Part shown: positions 35,847-44,474 of the stretch, piece by piece
How the letters are laid out: each line of letters opens with the position of its first letter
Numbering within the stretch: position 1 is the first letter of the stretch
Source: Streptomyces sp. SID13726
Lineage (GTDB): Bacteria; Actinomycetota; Actinomycetes; Streptomycetales; Streptomycetaceae
Direction: 5' to 3'
Assembly: GCF_010548375.1 (NCBI RefSeq)
Contig: NZ_JAAGLY010000004.1
Span: forward strand, 434,001 to 498,000
DNA length: 64,000 bases
Translations under genes and position numbers: made by a program
The notes under the pieces: generated by a model
The model's input: the letters and a program-made list of their open reading frames with translations, nothing else
The model's database searches: none
What the model was told of the DNA's origin: nothing

Positions 35847-37775
35847 GTGACCAGTCAGGTCAGCAGCGCAGCGGAGCAGGCCGACGGAACCGTCGTGGGA
35901 GAGCAGCGCAAAGAGGCCGGTGTGAAGGATGTCCGCCGCCTCGATCGGGTGATCATTCGTTTCGCGGGCGACTCCGGTGACGGAATGCAGCTCACCGGTG
36001 ACCGTTTCACTTCGGAAACGGCGTCCTTCGGCAACGACCTGTCCACCCTTCCCAACTTCCCGGCCGAGATCCGGGCCCCCGCAGGCACCCTGCCAGGGGT
36101 CTCCTCGTTCCAGCTGCACTTCGCCGACCACGACATCCTCACGCCGGGTGACGCGCCGAATGTGCTCGTGGCCATGAACCCGGCGGCCCTCAAGGCGAAC
36201 ATCGCCGACCTGCCGCGCGGTGCGGAGATCATCGTCAACACGGACGAGTTCACCAAACGGGCGATGCAGAAAGTGGGGTACGCGGCCTCGCCGCTGGAGG
36301 ATGGATCGCTCGACGGTTACAGCCTTCATCCGGTCCCCCTGACCACGCTGACCGTCGAGGCCCTGAAAGATTTCGACCTCAGTCGCAAAGAGGCCGAGCG
36401 CAGCAAGAACATGTTCGCGCTCGGCCTCTTGTCATGGATGTACCACCGGCCCACCGAGGGCACGGAGAAGTTCCTGCGCGCGAAGTTCGCGAAGAAACCG
36501 GAGATCGCCGAGGCGAACCTGGCCGCGTTCCGCGCGGGCTGGAACTTCGGCGAGACCACCGAGGACTTCGCCGTCTCCTACGAAATCGCCCCCGCGACGA
36601 CGGCCTTCCCGGTCGGCACCTACCGCAACATCTCCGGGAACCTCGCGCTGTCCTACGGACTGGTCGCCGCGTCTCGCCAGGCGGACCTGCCGTTGTTCCT
36701 GGGGTCGTATCCGATCACCCCGGCCTCGGACATCCTGCACGAGCTGAGCAGGCACAAGAACTTCGGTGTACGGACCTTTCAGGCCGAGGACGAGATCGCG
36801 GGCATCGGGGCGGCGCTGGGCGCGGCCTTCGGCGGTTCGCTGGCCGTCACCACCACCTCCGGTCCGGGGGTGGCGCTGAAATCCGAGACGATCGGTCTCG
36901 CGGTCTCGCTGGAACTGCCGCTGCTGGTGATCGACATCCAGCGAGGCGGGCCGTCCACCGGTCTGCCCACCAAGACCGAGCAGGCCGACCTGCTCCAGGC
37001 GATGTTCGGGCGCAACGGCGAGGCGCCGGTGCCGATCGTCGCGCCCTGCACCCCGGCCGACTGCTTCGACGCGGCGCTGGAGGCGGCCCGGATCGCGCTG
37101 ACGTACCGCACGCCGGTGATGCTGCTGTCGGACGGCTACCTGGCCAACGGCTCCGAGCCGTGGCGGATCCCCGAGATCGACGAACTCCCGGACCTCACCG
37201 TGCAGTTCGCGCAGGGCCCGAACCACACCCTGGACGACGGCACCGAGGTCTTCTGGCCGTACAAGCGCGACCCCCAGACCCTCGCCCGCCCCTGGGCGGT
37301 CCCCGGCACGCCGGGTCTCGAACACCGCATCGGCGGGATCGAGAAGGAGGACGGCACGGGCCACATCTCCTACTCCCCCGCCAACCACGACTTCATGGTC
37401 CGCACCCGGCAGGCCAAGATCGACGGGATCGACGTACCGGATCTGGAGGTCGACGACCCGCACGAGGCGCGCACGCTGGTGCTGGGCTGGGGATCGACGT
37501 ACGGCCCCATCACCGCCGCCGTCCGCCGCCTCCGGACGGCCGGCGAGTCGATCGCGCAGGCGCATCTGCGCCACCTCAACCCCTTCCCGCGCAACCTGGG
37601 CGCGGTGCTGAAGGCGTACGACAGGGTCGTCATCCCGGAGATGAACCTCGGGCAGCTCGCGACGCTGATCCGGGCGAAGTACCTGGTCGACGCGCACAGC
37701 TACAACCAGGTCAACGGCATGCCGTTCAAGGCCGAACAGCTCGCCACGGCTCTCAAGGAGGCCATCGATGGCTGA
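35847..37775 (+). CDS. korA: 2-oxoacid:ferredoxin oxidoreductase, fused gamma-alpha subunit
   Basis: Large subunit of a CoA-dependent 2-oxoacid (probably 2-oxoglutarate) oxidoreductase that reduces ferredoxin. 642 residues: the N-terminal gamma domain (RLDRVIIRFAGDSGDGMQLTG to about 230) is joined to the pyrimidine-binding alpha domain (LALSYGLVAASRQADLPLFL, YPITPASDILHEL, TTTSGPGVALKSE, DIQRGGPSTGLPTKTEQ). This gamma-alpha order is the KorA form of actinobacteria. GTG at 35847 sits 9 nt after GGGAGG. The 3' end overlaps korB by 8 nt. Confidence 0.93.
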   Translation: MTSQVSSAAEQADGTVVGEQRKEAGVKDVRRLDRVIIRFAGDSGDGMQLTGDRFTSETASFGNDLSTLPNFPAEIRAPAGTLPGVSSFQLHFADHDILTPGDAPNVLVAMNPAALKANIADLPRGAEIIVNTDEFTKRAMQKVGYAASPLEDGSLDGYSLHPVPLTTLTVEALKDFDLSRKEAERSKNMFALGLLSWMYHRPTEGTEKFLRAKFAKKPEIAEANLAAFRAGWNFGETTEDFAVSYEIAPATTAFPVGTYRNISGNLALSYGLVAASRQADLPLFLGSYPITPASDILHELSRHKNFGVRTFQAEDEIAGIGAALGAAFGGSLAVTTTSGPGVALKSETIGLAVSLELPLLVIDIQRGGPSTGLPTKTEQADLLQAMFGRNGEAPVPIVAPCTPADCFDAALEAARIALTYRTPVMLLSDGYLANGSEPWRIPEIDELPDLTVQFAQGPNHTLDDGTEVFWPYKRDPQTLARPWAVPGTPGLEHRIGGIEKEDGTGHISYSPANHDFMVRTRQAKIDGIDVPDLEVDDPHEARTLVLGWGSTYGPITAAVRRLRTAGESIAQAHLRHLNPFPRNLGAVLKAYDRVVIPEMNLGQLATLIRAKYLVDAHSYNQVNGMPFKAEQLATALKEAIDG

Positions 37776-38847
37776 GACGTCCACGGAAGGCACGGACACG
37801 ATCGAGGCACTCTCGCTCGTCCCCAAGGCCGAGGCCCGCCAGTCGATGAAGGACTTCAAGAGCGACCAGGAAGTCCGCTGGTGCCCCGGCTGCGGCGACT
37901 ACGCGATCCTCGCGGCGGTCCAGGGCTTCATGCCGGAGCTGGGGCTGGCCAAGGAGAACATCGTCTTCGTCTCGGGCATCGGGTGCTCGTCCCGGTTCCC
38001 GTACTACATGAACACGTACGGCATGCACTCGATCCACGGGCGCGCCCCGGCGATCGCGACGGGGCTGGCGGCCTCGCGCCGCGACCTGTCGGTGTGGGTG
38101 GTCACGGGCGACGGCGATGCGCTGTCGATCGGCGGTAACCACTTGATCCACGCCCTGCGCCGGAACGTGAACCTGAAGATCCTGCTCTTCAACAACCGGA
38201 TCTACGGCCTCACGAAGGGGCAGTACTCACCGACCTCGGAGGTCGGCAAGATCACGAAGTCGACGCCGATGGGGTCGTTGGACGCGCCCTTCAACCCGGT
38301 GTCCCTCGCGATCGGCGCGGAGGCGTCCTTCGTGGCCCGGACGGTCGACTCGGACCGCAAGCACCTCACGTCGGTGCTGCGGGAGGCGGCCGCCCACCCG
38401 GGGACGGCGCTGGTGGAGATCTACCAGAACTGCAACATCTTCAACGACGGGGCCTTCGAGGTGCTGAAGGACCGGCAGCAGGCCGAGGAGGCGGTGATCC
38501 GTCTCGAACACGGCCGGCCGATCCGGTTCGGCGCGGACCTGTCCAAGGGGGTCGTCCGGGATGCGGCGACGGGGGACCTGAAGGTGGTGCCGGTGACGCC
38601 GTCGAACGAGGCGGAGATCCTCATCCACGACGCCCACGCGTCCTCTCCTACGACAGCCTTCGCCCTGTCCCGCCTGGCGGACCCGGACACGCTGCATCAC
38701 ACGCCTATCGGGGTGCTGCGGTCGGTGGAGCGGGCGGTGTACGACGATCAGATGTCAGATCAGCTGGATTCTGCCATCGAGCAGAACGGCAAGGGGGACT
38801 TGGGGGCGTTGCTGGCGGGGGGCGACACATGGACTGTCGTGGGCTGA
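37768..38847 (+). CDS. korB: 2-oxoacid:ferredoxin oxidoreductase, beta subunit
   Basis: Thiamine-diphosphate and [4Fe-4S] subunit partnering korA. 359 residues; cluster cysteines C39 and C42 (WCPGCGDY), C73 (GIGCSS) and C222 (YQNCNIF); the diphosphate/magnesium motif GDGDALSIGGNH followed by LLFNNRIYGLTKGQ. In actinobacteria KorAB runs an oxygen-tolerant alternative to 2-oxoglutarate dehydrogenase. No ferredoxin gene is adjacent. A weak CGAGGTG/CACCTCG hairpin follows at 38874-38893. Confidence 0.93.
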   Translation: MAETSTEGTDTIEALSLVPKAEARQSMKDFKSDQEVRWCPGCGDYAILAAVQGFMPELGLAKENIVFVSGIGCSSRFPYYMNTYGMHSIHGRAPAIATGLAASRRDLSVWVVTGDGDALSIGGNHLIHALRRNVNLKILLFNNRIYGLTKGQYSPTSEVGKITKSTPMGSLDAPFNPVSLAIGAEASFVARTVDSDRKHLTSVLREAAAHPGTALVEIYQNCNIFNDGAFEVLKDRQQAEEAVIRLEHGRPIRFGADLSKGVVRDAATGDLKVVPVTPSNEAEILIHDAHASSPTTAFALSRLADPDTLHHTPIGVLRSVERAVYDDQMSDQLDSAIEQNGKGDLGALLAGGDTWTVVG

Positions 38848-39041
38848 CCAGTCGGGTGTGATCGACGAGGGCTCGAGGTGTGCTCGCACCTCGGGCCTCT
38901 CCACGGGGGCGGGGTGCTTTCACATTGGTGCATTAGGGCTAAAAGAGAGCGAAATTCTGGTGCGGCGCGGGAAATTCGGCCCACCGGTCATACAAGCTGC
39001 CGATACCCAAATGATCTTGTTCTACTAGAGAAGGCCCCCAA

Positions 39042-39299
39042 GTGCCCCGCGAATTCGCCGCCCTCAGCATCGTCCGTCGTATCGGAGACCCACCCAAGGC
39101 CCGGGGTAGTCAGACCGCGGAGACCTGTCCGGATGTATTCGAATTGAGTGACGGCCGCTTCGCAGTCATCGGTACGGAAGCCACCGCCACCCTGGACGAC
39201 CTCCTCCCGCACGGCGTGACACGGGCCGCCCACGAGCGGATCGTGGTGATCGACCGGGAAACCATCATCCGGGCCAAGCGGGACATCCCTGACGCCTGA
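39042..39299 (+). CDS. Small conserved protein, function unknown
   Basis: 85 residues, soluble, starting with GTG after GAGAAGG. It has no motif I can name. The pattern (TCPDVFELSDGRFAVIGTEAT, then ERIVVIDRETIIRAKRDIPDA) looks like a small beta-rich domain, and I recall near-identical small proteins in streptomycetes. The upstream sequence is markedly AT-richer than the neighbourhood (38930-39030), consistent with a regulated promoter. It faces the DUF6082-like gene with a 20-nt gap. Confidence 0.7.
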   Translation: MPREFAALSIVRRIGDPPKARGSQTAETCPDVFELSDGRFAVIGTEATATLDDLLPHGVTRAAHERIVVIDRETIIRAKRDIPDA

Positions 39300-39319
39300 G
39301 CGCGACGACATCGGATTTC

Positions 39320-39889
39320 TCACGACTTGCGCTCGGTGGGCGACGACGGACCGACGATCCACCATTCGTCCGGGTCGTCGGCGAGTTCTTCCAACATGAC
39401 ATCCACGGCGGCGCCGACCTGCGCCTCCAACGAATCCGACGGAAGACTCCTGCGGTGCTCGACCGTACGGTCCCAGTATTCGGCGAAGAGGGGATTGCGG
39501 CACAGCACGCGCAAATGGCCGAGCAGTTCGTCCCAGTCGCAGGCACCGACGCGATGGGACAGCAAGAGATTGCCGTACTGCCTGTTGGCGAAGATCATCT
39601 GGCGCCGCCTGGCCTCCGAGAGTCCCGACAGGGTGCTCGCGACCTCGGCCATGGAGGGGTCGTCGACCATCCGGTCCATTTGTTCCAGCGTCAGCCGGTA
39701 CTGCTGGATCAGGTTCGCCCGGTGAATCTCCTCCGTCATCAGTGTGAGCTGGCCGAGCAGTCCCAGCAGGGTCTCCTCCTGGCGTCGGCGGCGGGCGCCC
39801 GGGGTGAAGAAGGCTCGCATCAGACCGAGTCCCGCCGTAACAGCAGAACCGATACGCCTGGTGCGTCCGGCCGGAGTCTGTGTGGCCAT
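39320..39889 (-). CDS. DUF6082-like protein
   Basis: 189 residues, a basic N-terminal region then mostly helical: LIQQYRLTLEQMDRMVDDPS, ARRRQMIFANRQYGNLLLSHRVG, LLGHLRVLCRNPLFAEYWDR, ending DEWWIVG. This matches my memory of the streptomycete DUF6082 family, whose function is unknown and which often sits near XRE/DUF397 genes; none is adjacent here. The ATG at 39889 follows an AGGGGG 11 nt upstream; a longer start is possible. Confidence 0.65.
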   Translation of the reverse strand: MATQTPAGRTRRIGSAVTAGLGLMRAFFTPGARRRRQEETLLGLLGQLTLMTEEIHRANLIQQYRLTLEQMDRMVDDPSMAEVASTLSGLSEARRRQMIFANRQYGNLLLSHRVGACDWDELLGHLRVLCRNPLFAEYWDRTVEHRRSLPSDSLEAQVGAAVDVMLEELADDPDEWWIVGPSSPTERKS

Positions 39890-40117
39890 GTCAAGGCATC
39901 CCCCTGGATCCGGTGACCGTGCGCCGGGAGGTGGCATCGCGGGTCGGTGCACGGTGGGCGTGGCACTCCGCATCCAGCGTGCCCGTCGACTCAAGTCGGC
40001 GTGGGAGGCGGAGAGGGGGCGCATGGATGGACGTGTCTCGCATGTCGACCAACGCCCTGACATATGTGTGCCCCCTGGCGCCGTGTACATGCCTTCAGGC
40101 GGGCCGAGCCAGGGACA

Positions 40118-40579
40118 TCACTCCTGCTCAGAGCCCCTCTTCCGCGCGTCGTACACCTCCCGCGCCTCCTGCACCGCACTCATCCGGCGCGCGGTCCACT
40201 CCGCGAGCCCCCGTACCTGTTCCGCCGCCTCGCGGCCCAGGTCGGTGAGGGAGTAGTCGACCCTCGGCGGGATCACGGGGTGGGCGTGGCGGTGGACCAG
40301 GCCGTCGCGTTCCAGGGTCTGGAGGGTCTGGGTCAGCATCTTCTCGCTGACGCCGCGGCCGAAGCCGCCGATCGCCCGGCGGAGTTCGCTGAAGCGGTAC
40401 GGGCGGTCGAGGAGCTGGATCAGGACCAGGACACCCCAGCGGCTCGTCACGTGTTCCAGGACCAGGCGGTGGGGGCACATGGCCTCGCCCGCCGCCGACC
40501 CCGCCATCACCCCTGTCGCCGTCCCCGCCACCTCCGGCGTCCCCGCCATCGAGATCAATCGCTCTGTGCTTACCGACAT
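40118..40579 (-). CDS. HxlR-family winged-helix regulator
   Basis: 153 residues with the HxlR core: Cys in EAMCPHRLVLEHVTSRWGVLVL, then FSELRRAIGGFGRGVSEKMLTQTLQTLERDGLV and the wing PPRVDYSLTDLGREA. HxlR proteins sense electrophiles, often through that N-terminal Cys. An extra Gly/Ala-rich N-terminus of about 25 residues precedes the core. It is divergent from the QorB-like reductase, the same pairing as E. coli ytfH/ytfG, and probably represses it. Confidence 0.9.
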   Translation of the reverse strand: MSVSTERLISMAGTPEVAGTATGVMAGSAAGEAMCPHRLVLEHVTSRWGVLVLIQLLDRPYRFSELRRAIGGFGRGVSEKMLTQTLQTLERDGLVHRHAHPVIPPRVDYSLTDLGREAAEQVRGLAEWTARRMSAVQEAREVYDARKRGSEQE

Positions 40580-40583
40580 GCCA

Positions 40584-40608
40584 GTACCTTACTTCAAAGT
40601 GGGTACTT
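40584..40608. promoter_or_regulatory. Candidate HxlR operator
   Basis: Inverted half-sites AGTACC and GGGTACT surround TTACTTCAAAGT between the divergent HxlR and reductase genes. GTAC-centred half-sites match known HxlR-type operators. The site abuts the regulator start, so autoregulation is likely. Confidence 0.6.
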
Positions 40609-40670
40609 TCGCTTAGTTAGCGCTTCTCCTATGGTTAGTGGCAACGCACCCCACAAGGAGATCGCACACC

Positions 40671-41525
40671 ATGAGCATCGTCGTCACCGGAGCCACCGGA
40701 CACCTCGGCCGCCACGTCGTCGAGCAGCTGCTCGAGAAGGTTCCGGCCGAGCAGATCACCGCCGTCGTCCGTACCCCGGAGAAGGCCGCCGACTTCGCCG
40801 AGAAGGGCGTCAAGATAGCGGTCGCCGACTACAACGCCCCCGAGACCTTCGGCAGCCTCTTCGCCGCCGGCGACAAGGTGCTGCTGATCTCCGGCAACGA
40901 GTTCGACAAGGGCCGCCCCGGCCAGCACCAGGTCGTCATCGACGCCGCCAAGGCCGCGGGGGTGGCGCTCCTCGCGTACACCAGCGCCCCCGGCACCCTC
41001 ACCGCCGCGCTCGCCGACGACCACCGGGCCACCGAGAAGGCGCTGCTCGCCTCCGGCCTGCCCTACTCGCTGCTGCGCAACGGCTGGTACAACGAGAACT
41101 ACACCGAGAACCTCGCCCCCACCCTGGAGCACAGCGCCGTCGTGCAGGCGGCCGGAGAGGGCAGGATCTCCTCCGCCTCCCGTGCCGACTACGCCGCCGC
41201 GGCCGTCGCCGTGCTGACCGGTGAGGGCCACGAGAACTCCACGTACGAGCTGGGCGGCGACGACGCCTGGGGCTTCGCCGAGTACGCGGCCGAGCTGAGC
41301 AAGCAGACCGGCAAGGAGATCGCCTACAACGCCGTCTCCGTCGAGGACTTCACCGCGATCCTCGCGGGCGCCGGGCTGCCCGCCCCGCTCGCCGCGATCC
41401 TCGCCGGTGTCGACGCCTCCATCGAGAAGGGCGAGCTGGTCGTCTCCTCCGGGGACCTGGCCCGGCTGACCGGCCGTCCGGCCACCCCGATCGCCGAGTC
41501 GATCACGGCCGCGCTCAAGGGCTGA
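40671..41525 (+). CDS. qorB: NAD(P)H:quinone oxidoreductase-like protein (QorB/YtfG type)
   Basis: 284-residue atypical SDR/NmrA-like reductase. Nucleotide loop VVTGATGHLGRHVV at the N-terminus, YTSAP, the conserved LRNGWYNENY after the central sheet, and YELGGDDAWGFAEYAAELS near the C-terminus. E. coli QorB reduces quinones with NADPH. ATG at 40671 after AAGGAG. Presumably induced by electrophiles through the divergent HxlR regulator. Confidence 0.88.
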   Translation: MSIVVTGATGHLGRHVVEQLLEKVPAEQITAVVRTPEKAADFAEKGVKIAVADYNAPETFGSLFAAGDKVLLISGNEFDKGRPGQHQVVIDAAKAAGVALLAYTSAPGTLTAALADDHRATEKALLASGLPYSLLRNGWYNENYTENLAPTLEHSAVVQAAGEGRISSASRADYAAAAVAVLTGEGHENSTYELGGDDAWGFAEYAAELSKQTGKEIAYNAVSVEDFTAILAGAGLPAPLAAILAGVDASIEKGELVVSSGDLARLTGRPATPIAESITAALKG

Positions 41526-41554
41526 TCACTCCCCCGAAGGGCCCTGAGGCGCAC

Positions 41555-41606
41555 CACCCCCGGCTGTCATGACCGTATAGCGATACGGGCATGACAGTCG
41601 GGGGTG
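41555..41606 (+). terminator. Large hairpin between the reductase and rarD
   Basis: 24-bp arms (left CACCCCCGGCTGTCATG then ACCGTAT) with one wobble and one mismatch and a four-base loop AGCG. It starts 30 nt past the reductase stop and ends 48 nt before the rarD start, so it could terminate the former or attenuate the latter. The T-run is missing. Confidence 0.65.
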
Positions 41607-41654
41607 CTCGGCGTTACCTTCTTGCTGGCGAGGACGGCGCGAGAAGGAGGATCC

Positions 41655-42641
41655 GTGAAGTCGAGAGGCGAACGGCACATAGGTCTGCTGAACGGCTTCG
41701 CGGCGTACGGCATGTGGGGGCTCGTCCCCCTGTTCTGGCCCCTGCTCAAGCCCGCCGGGGCCGGGGAGATCCTGGCCCACCGGATGGTGTGGTCGCTCGT
41801 CTTCGTCGCCGTCGCGCTCGTCTTCGTACGGCGTTGGGCCTGGGCCGGGGAGCTGCTGCGGCAGCCGCGCAAGCTGGCGCTCGTCACCGTCGCCGCGGCC
41901 GTCATCACCGTGAACTGGGGCGTCTACATCTGGGCCGTGAACTCCGGCCATGTGGTCGAGGCGTCCCTCGGGTACTTCATCAATCCGCTGGTCACCATCG
42001 CGATGGGCGTGCTGCTGCTGAAGGAACGGCTACGGCCCGTGCAGTGGGCGGCGGTCGGGGTCGGCGCCGCCGCGGTGCTCGTGCTCACCCTCGGATACGG
42101 CCGGCCGCCGTGGATCTCCCTCACGCTCGCCTTCTCCTTCGCCACGTACGGCCTGGTCAAGAAGAAGGTGAACCTCGGGGGCGTGGAGTCCCTGGCCGCC
42201 GAGACCGCGATCCAGTTCCTGCCCGCGCTCGGCTATCTGCTGTGGCTGAGCTCGCGGGGCGACCTCAGCTTCAGCGCCGAGGGCCCGGGGCACGCGGTAC
42301 TCCTCGCCTCCACCGGCATCGTCACGGCCCTCCCCCTCGTCTGCTTCGGCGCGGCGGCGATCCGCGTACCGCTGTCCACCCTGGGGCTCCTCCAGTACCT
42401 GGCCCCGGTCTTCCAGTTCCTGCTCGGCATCTTCTACTTCCACGAGGCCATGCCGCCCGAGCGCTGGGCCGGGTTCTCCCTGGTCTGGCTGGCCCTGACC
42501 CTCCTCACGTGGGACGCGCTGCGTACGGCGCGGGCGGCCCGCAGGGCGATGGTGGTCGGGGTGAGCGGGGGTACGGGCGTCGCCATGGGCTCGGTGGAGG
42601 TCGTACGGCAGGTGGATGCCGAGGCCGCCGCGAAGCCGTAG
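41655..42641 (+). CDS. rarD: EamA-family transporter RarD
   Basis: 328-residue ten-helix drug/metabolite transporter of the RarD subgroup: LNGFAAYGMWGLVPLFWPLL, AHRMVWSLVFV, NWGVYIWAVNSGHVVEASLGYFINPLV (the RarD signature) and QYLAPVFQFLLGIFYFHEAMP. Substrate unknown; exporter is most likely. GTG at 41655 follows AAGGAGG closely. A C-terminal Val/Gly tail of about 25 residues follows the last helix. Confidence 0.9.
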   Translation: MKSRGERHIGLLNGFAAYGMWGLVPLFWPLLKPAGAGEILAHRMVWSLVFVAVALVFVRRWAWAGELLRQPRKLALVTVAAAVITVNWGVYIWAVNSGHVVEASLGYFINPLVTIAMGVLLLKERLRPVQWAAVGVGAAAVLVLTLGYGRPPWISLTLAFSFATYGLVKKKVNLGGVESLAAETAIQFLPALGYLLWLSSRGDLSFSAEGPGHAVLLASTGIVTALPLVCFGAAAIRVPLSTLGLLQYLAPVFQFLLGIFYFHEAMPPERWAGFSLVWLALTLLTWDALRTARAARRAMVVGVSGGTGVAMGSVEVVRQVDAEAAAKP

Positions 42642-42726
42642 CCCGTCCGCCCCCCGCCGCGTCGGCTTCGGCCCTCGCGAGCGTGGTCGTACGGCGTTGT
42701 CAGTGCCCGGCGATATAAGTGGAGGC

Positions 42727-43194
42727 ATGACTCAGACCTCGCCCGCGCCGCTGCACTGGAAGCTCGTCGTCGATGCCGCCGATCCGCATGCCCAGGCCGA
42801 CTTCTGGGCGGCCGCCCTGCACTACCTGGCCGAGGACAATGACGCGCTCGTGCGGCGGCTGACGGGGTTCGGGGCGGTCGAGCCCGAGGCGACCGTGGAG
42901 TATCACGGGCGGCTCGCCTTCCGGGATCTGATCGCCGTACGGCATCCCGACGACCCCTATGACGAGGAGACCGGGACCGGGCGTGGGCGGCGGTTGCTGT
43001 TCCAGCGGGTGCCGGAGGCGAAGAGCGTCAAGAACCGGCTGCATCTGGACCTGCATGCCGGGGACGGGCAGCGGGCGGCCGAGGTCGAGCGGCTGACGGG
43101 GCTCGGGGCGAGCGTGCTGCGCGAGGTGAAGGAGATGGGCGGCGAGTGGGTGGTGATGGCTGATCCGGAGGGGAACGAATTCTGTGTGCAGTGA
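42727..43194 (+). CDS. VOC (glyoxalase-like) domain protein
   Basis: 155 residues with the paired beta-alpha-beta units of the vicinal-oxygen-chelate fold: LHWKLVVDAADPHAQADFWAAAL, then KNRLHLDLHAGD and the C-terminal WVVMADPEGNEFCVQ containing the usual metal Glu position. The group with PDPEGNEFCV ends is widespread in actinobacteria with unknown substrates. GGAGGC precedes the ATG at 42727 by only a few bases. Confidence 0.85.
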   Translation: MTQTSPAPLHWKLVVDAADPHAQADFWAAALHYLAEDNDALVRRLTGFGAVEPEATVEYHGRLAFRDLIAVRHPDDPYDEETGTGRGRRLLFQRVPEAKSVKNRLHLDLHAGDGQRAAEVERLTGLGASVLREVKEMGGEWVVMADPEGNEFCVQ

Positions 43195-43247
43195 GGGGGC
43201 GGGCCAGCGGGGTCCGGTATGCGGACGGGGCTGACCGGATCGCGCTC

Positions 43248-44295
<1,048 letters not shown>

Positions 44296-44359
44296 CGCGG
44301 GGTTAGGGGCGTTCTCCGGGTTCTCCGGCGGATCGAGTCGTCGGGGGTGACGCGGAAGC

Positions 44360-44392
44360 GGGCCGGGAGGGGCGATGGGTCCCTCCCGGCCC
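44360..44392 (+). terminator. Terminator after the aminopeptidase
   Basis: Perfect 12-bp stem GGGCCGGGAGGG with its complement, nine-base loop, then TTG. Confidence 0.75.
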
Positions 44393-44395
44393 TTG

Positions 44396-44443
44396 CGTGT
44401 CCGGGGCCGTGCGTGTCCGGGTTCGTCCGTGTCCGGGGCCGTG
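44396..44443. repeat. 16-bp tandem repeat, three copies
   Basis: CGTGTCCGGGGCCGTG, a variant, and the same again, directly behind the aminopeptidase terminator. Confidence 0.65.
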
Positions 44444-44474
44444 GTCTTCCTGGCCGTGGACTCCCTTGCCAGGG

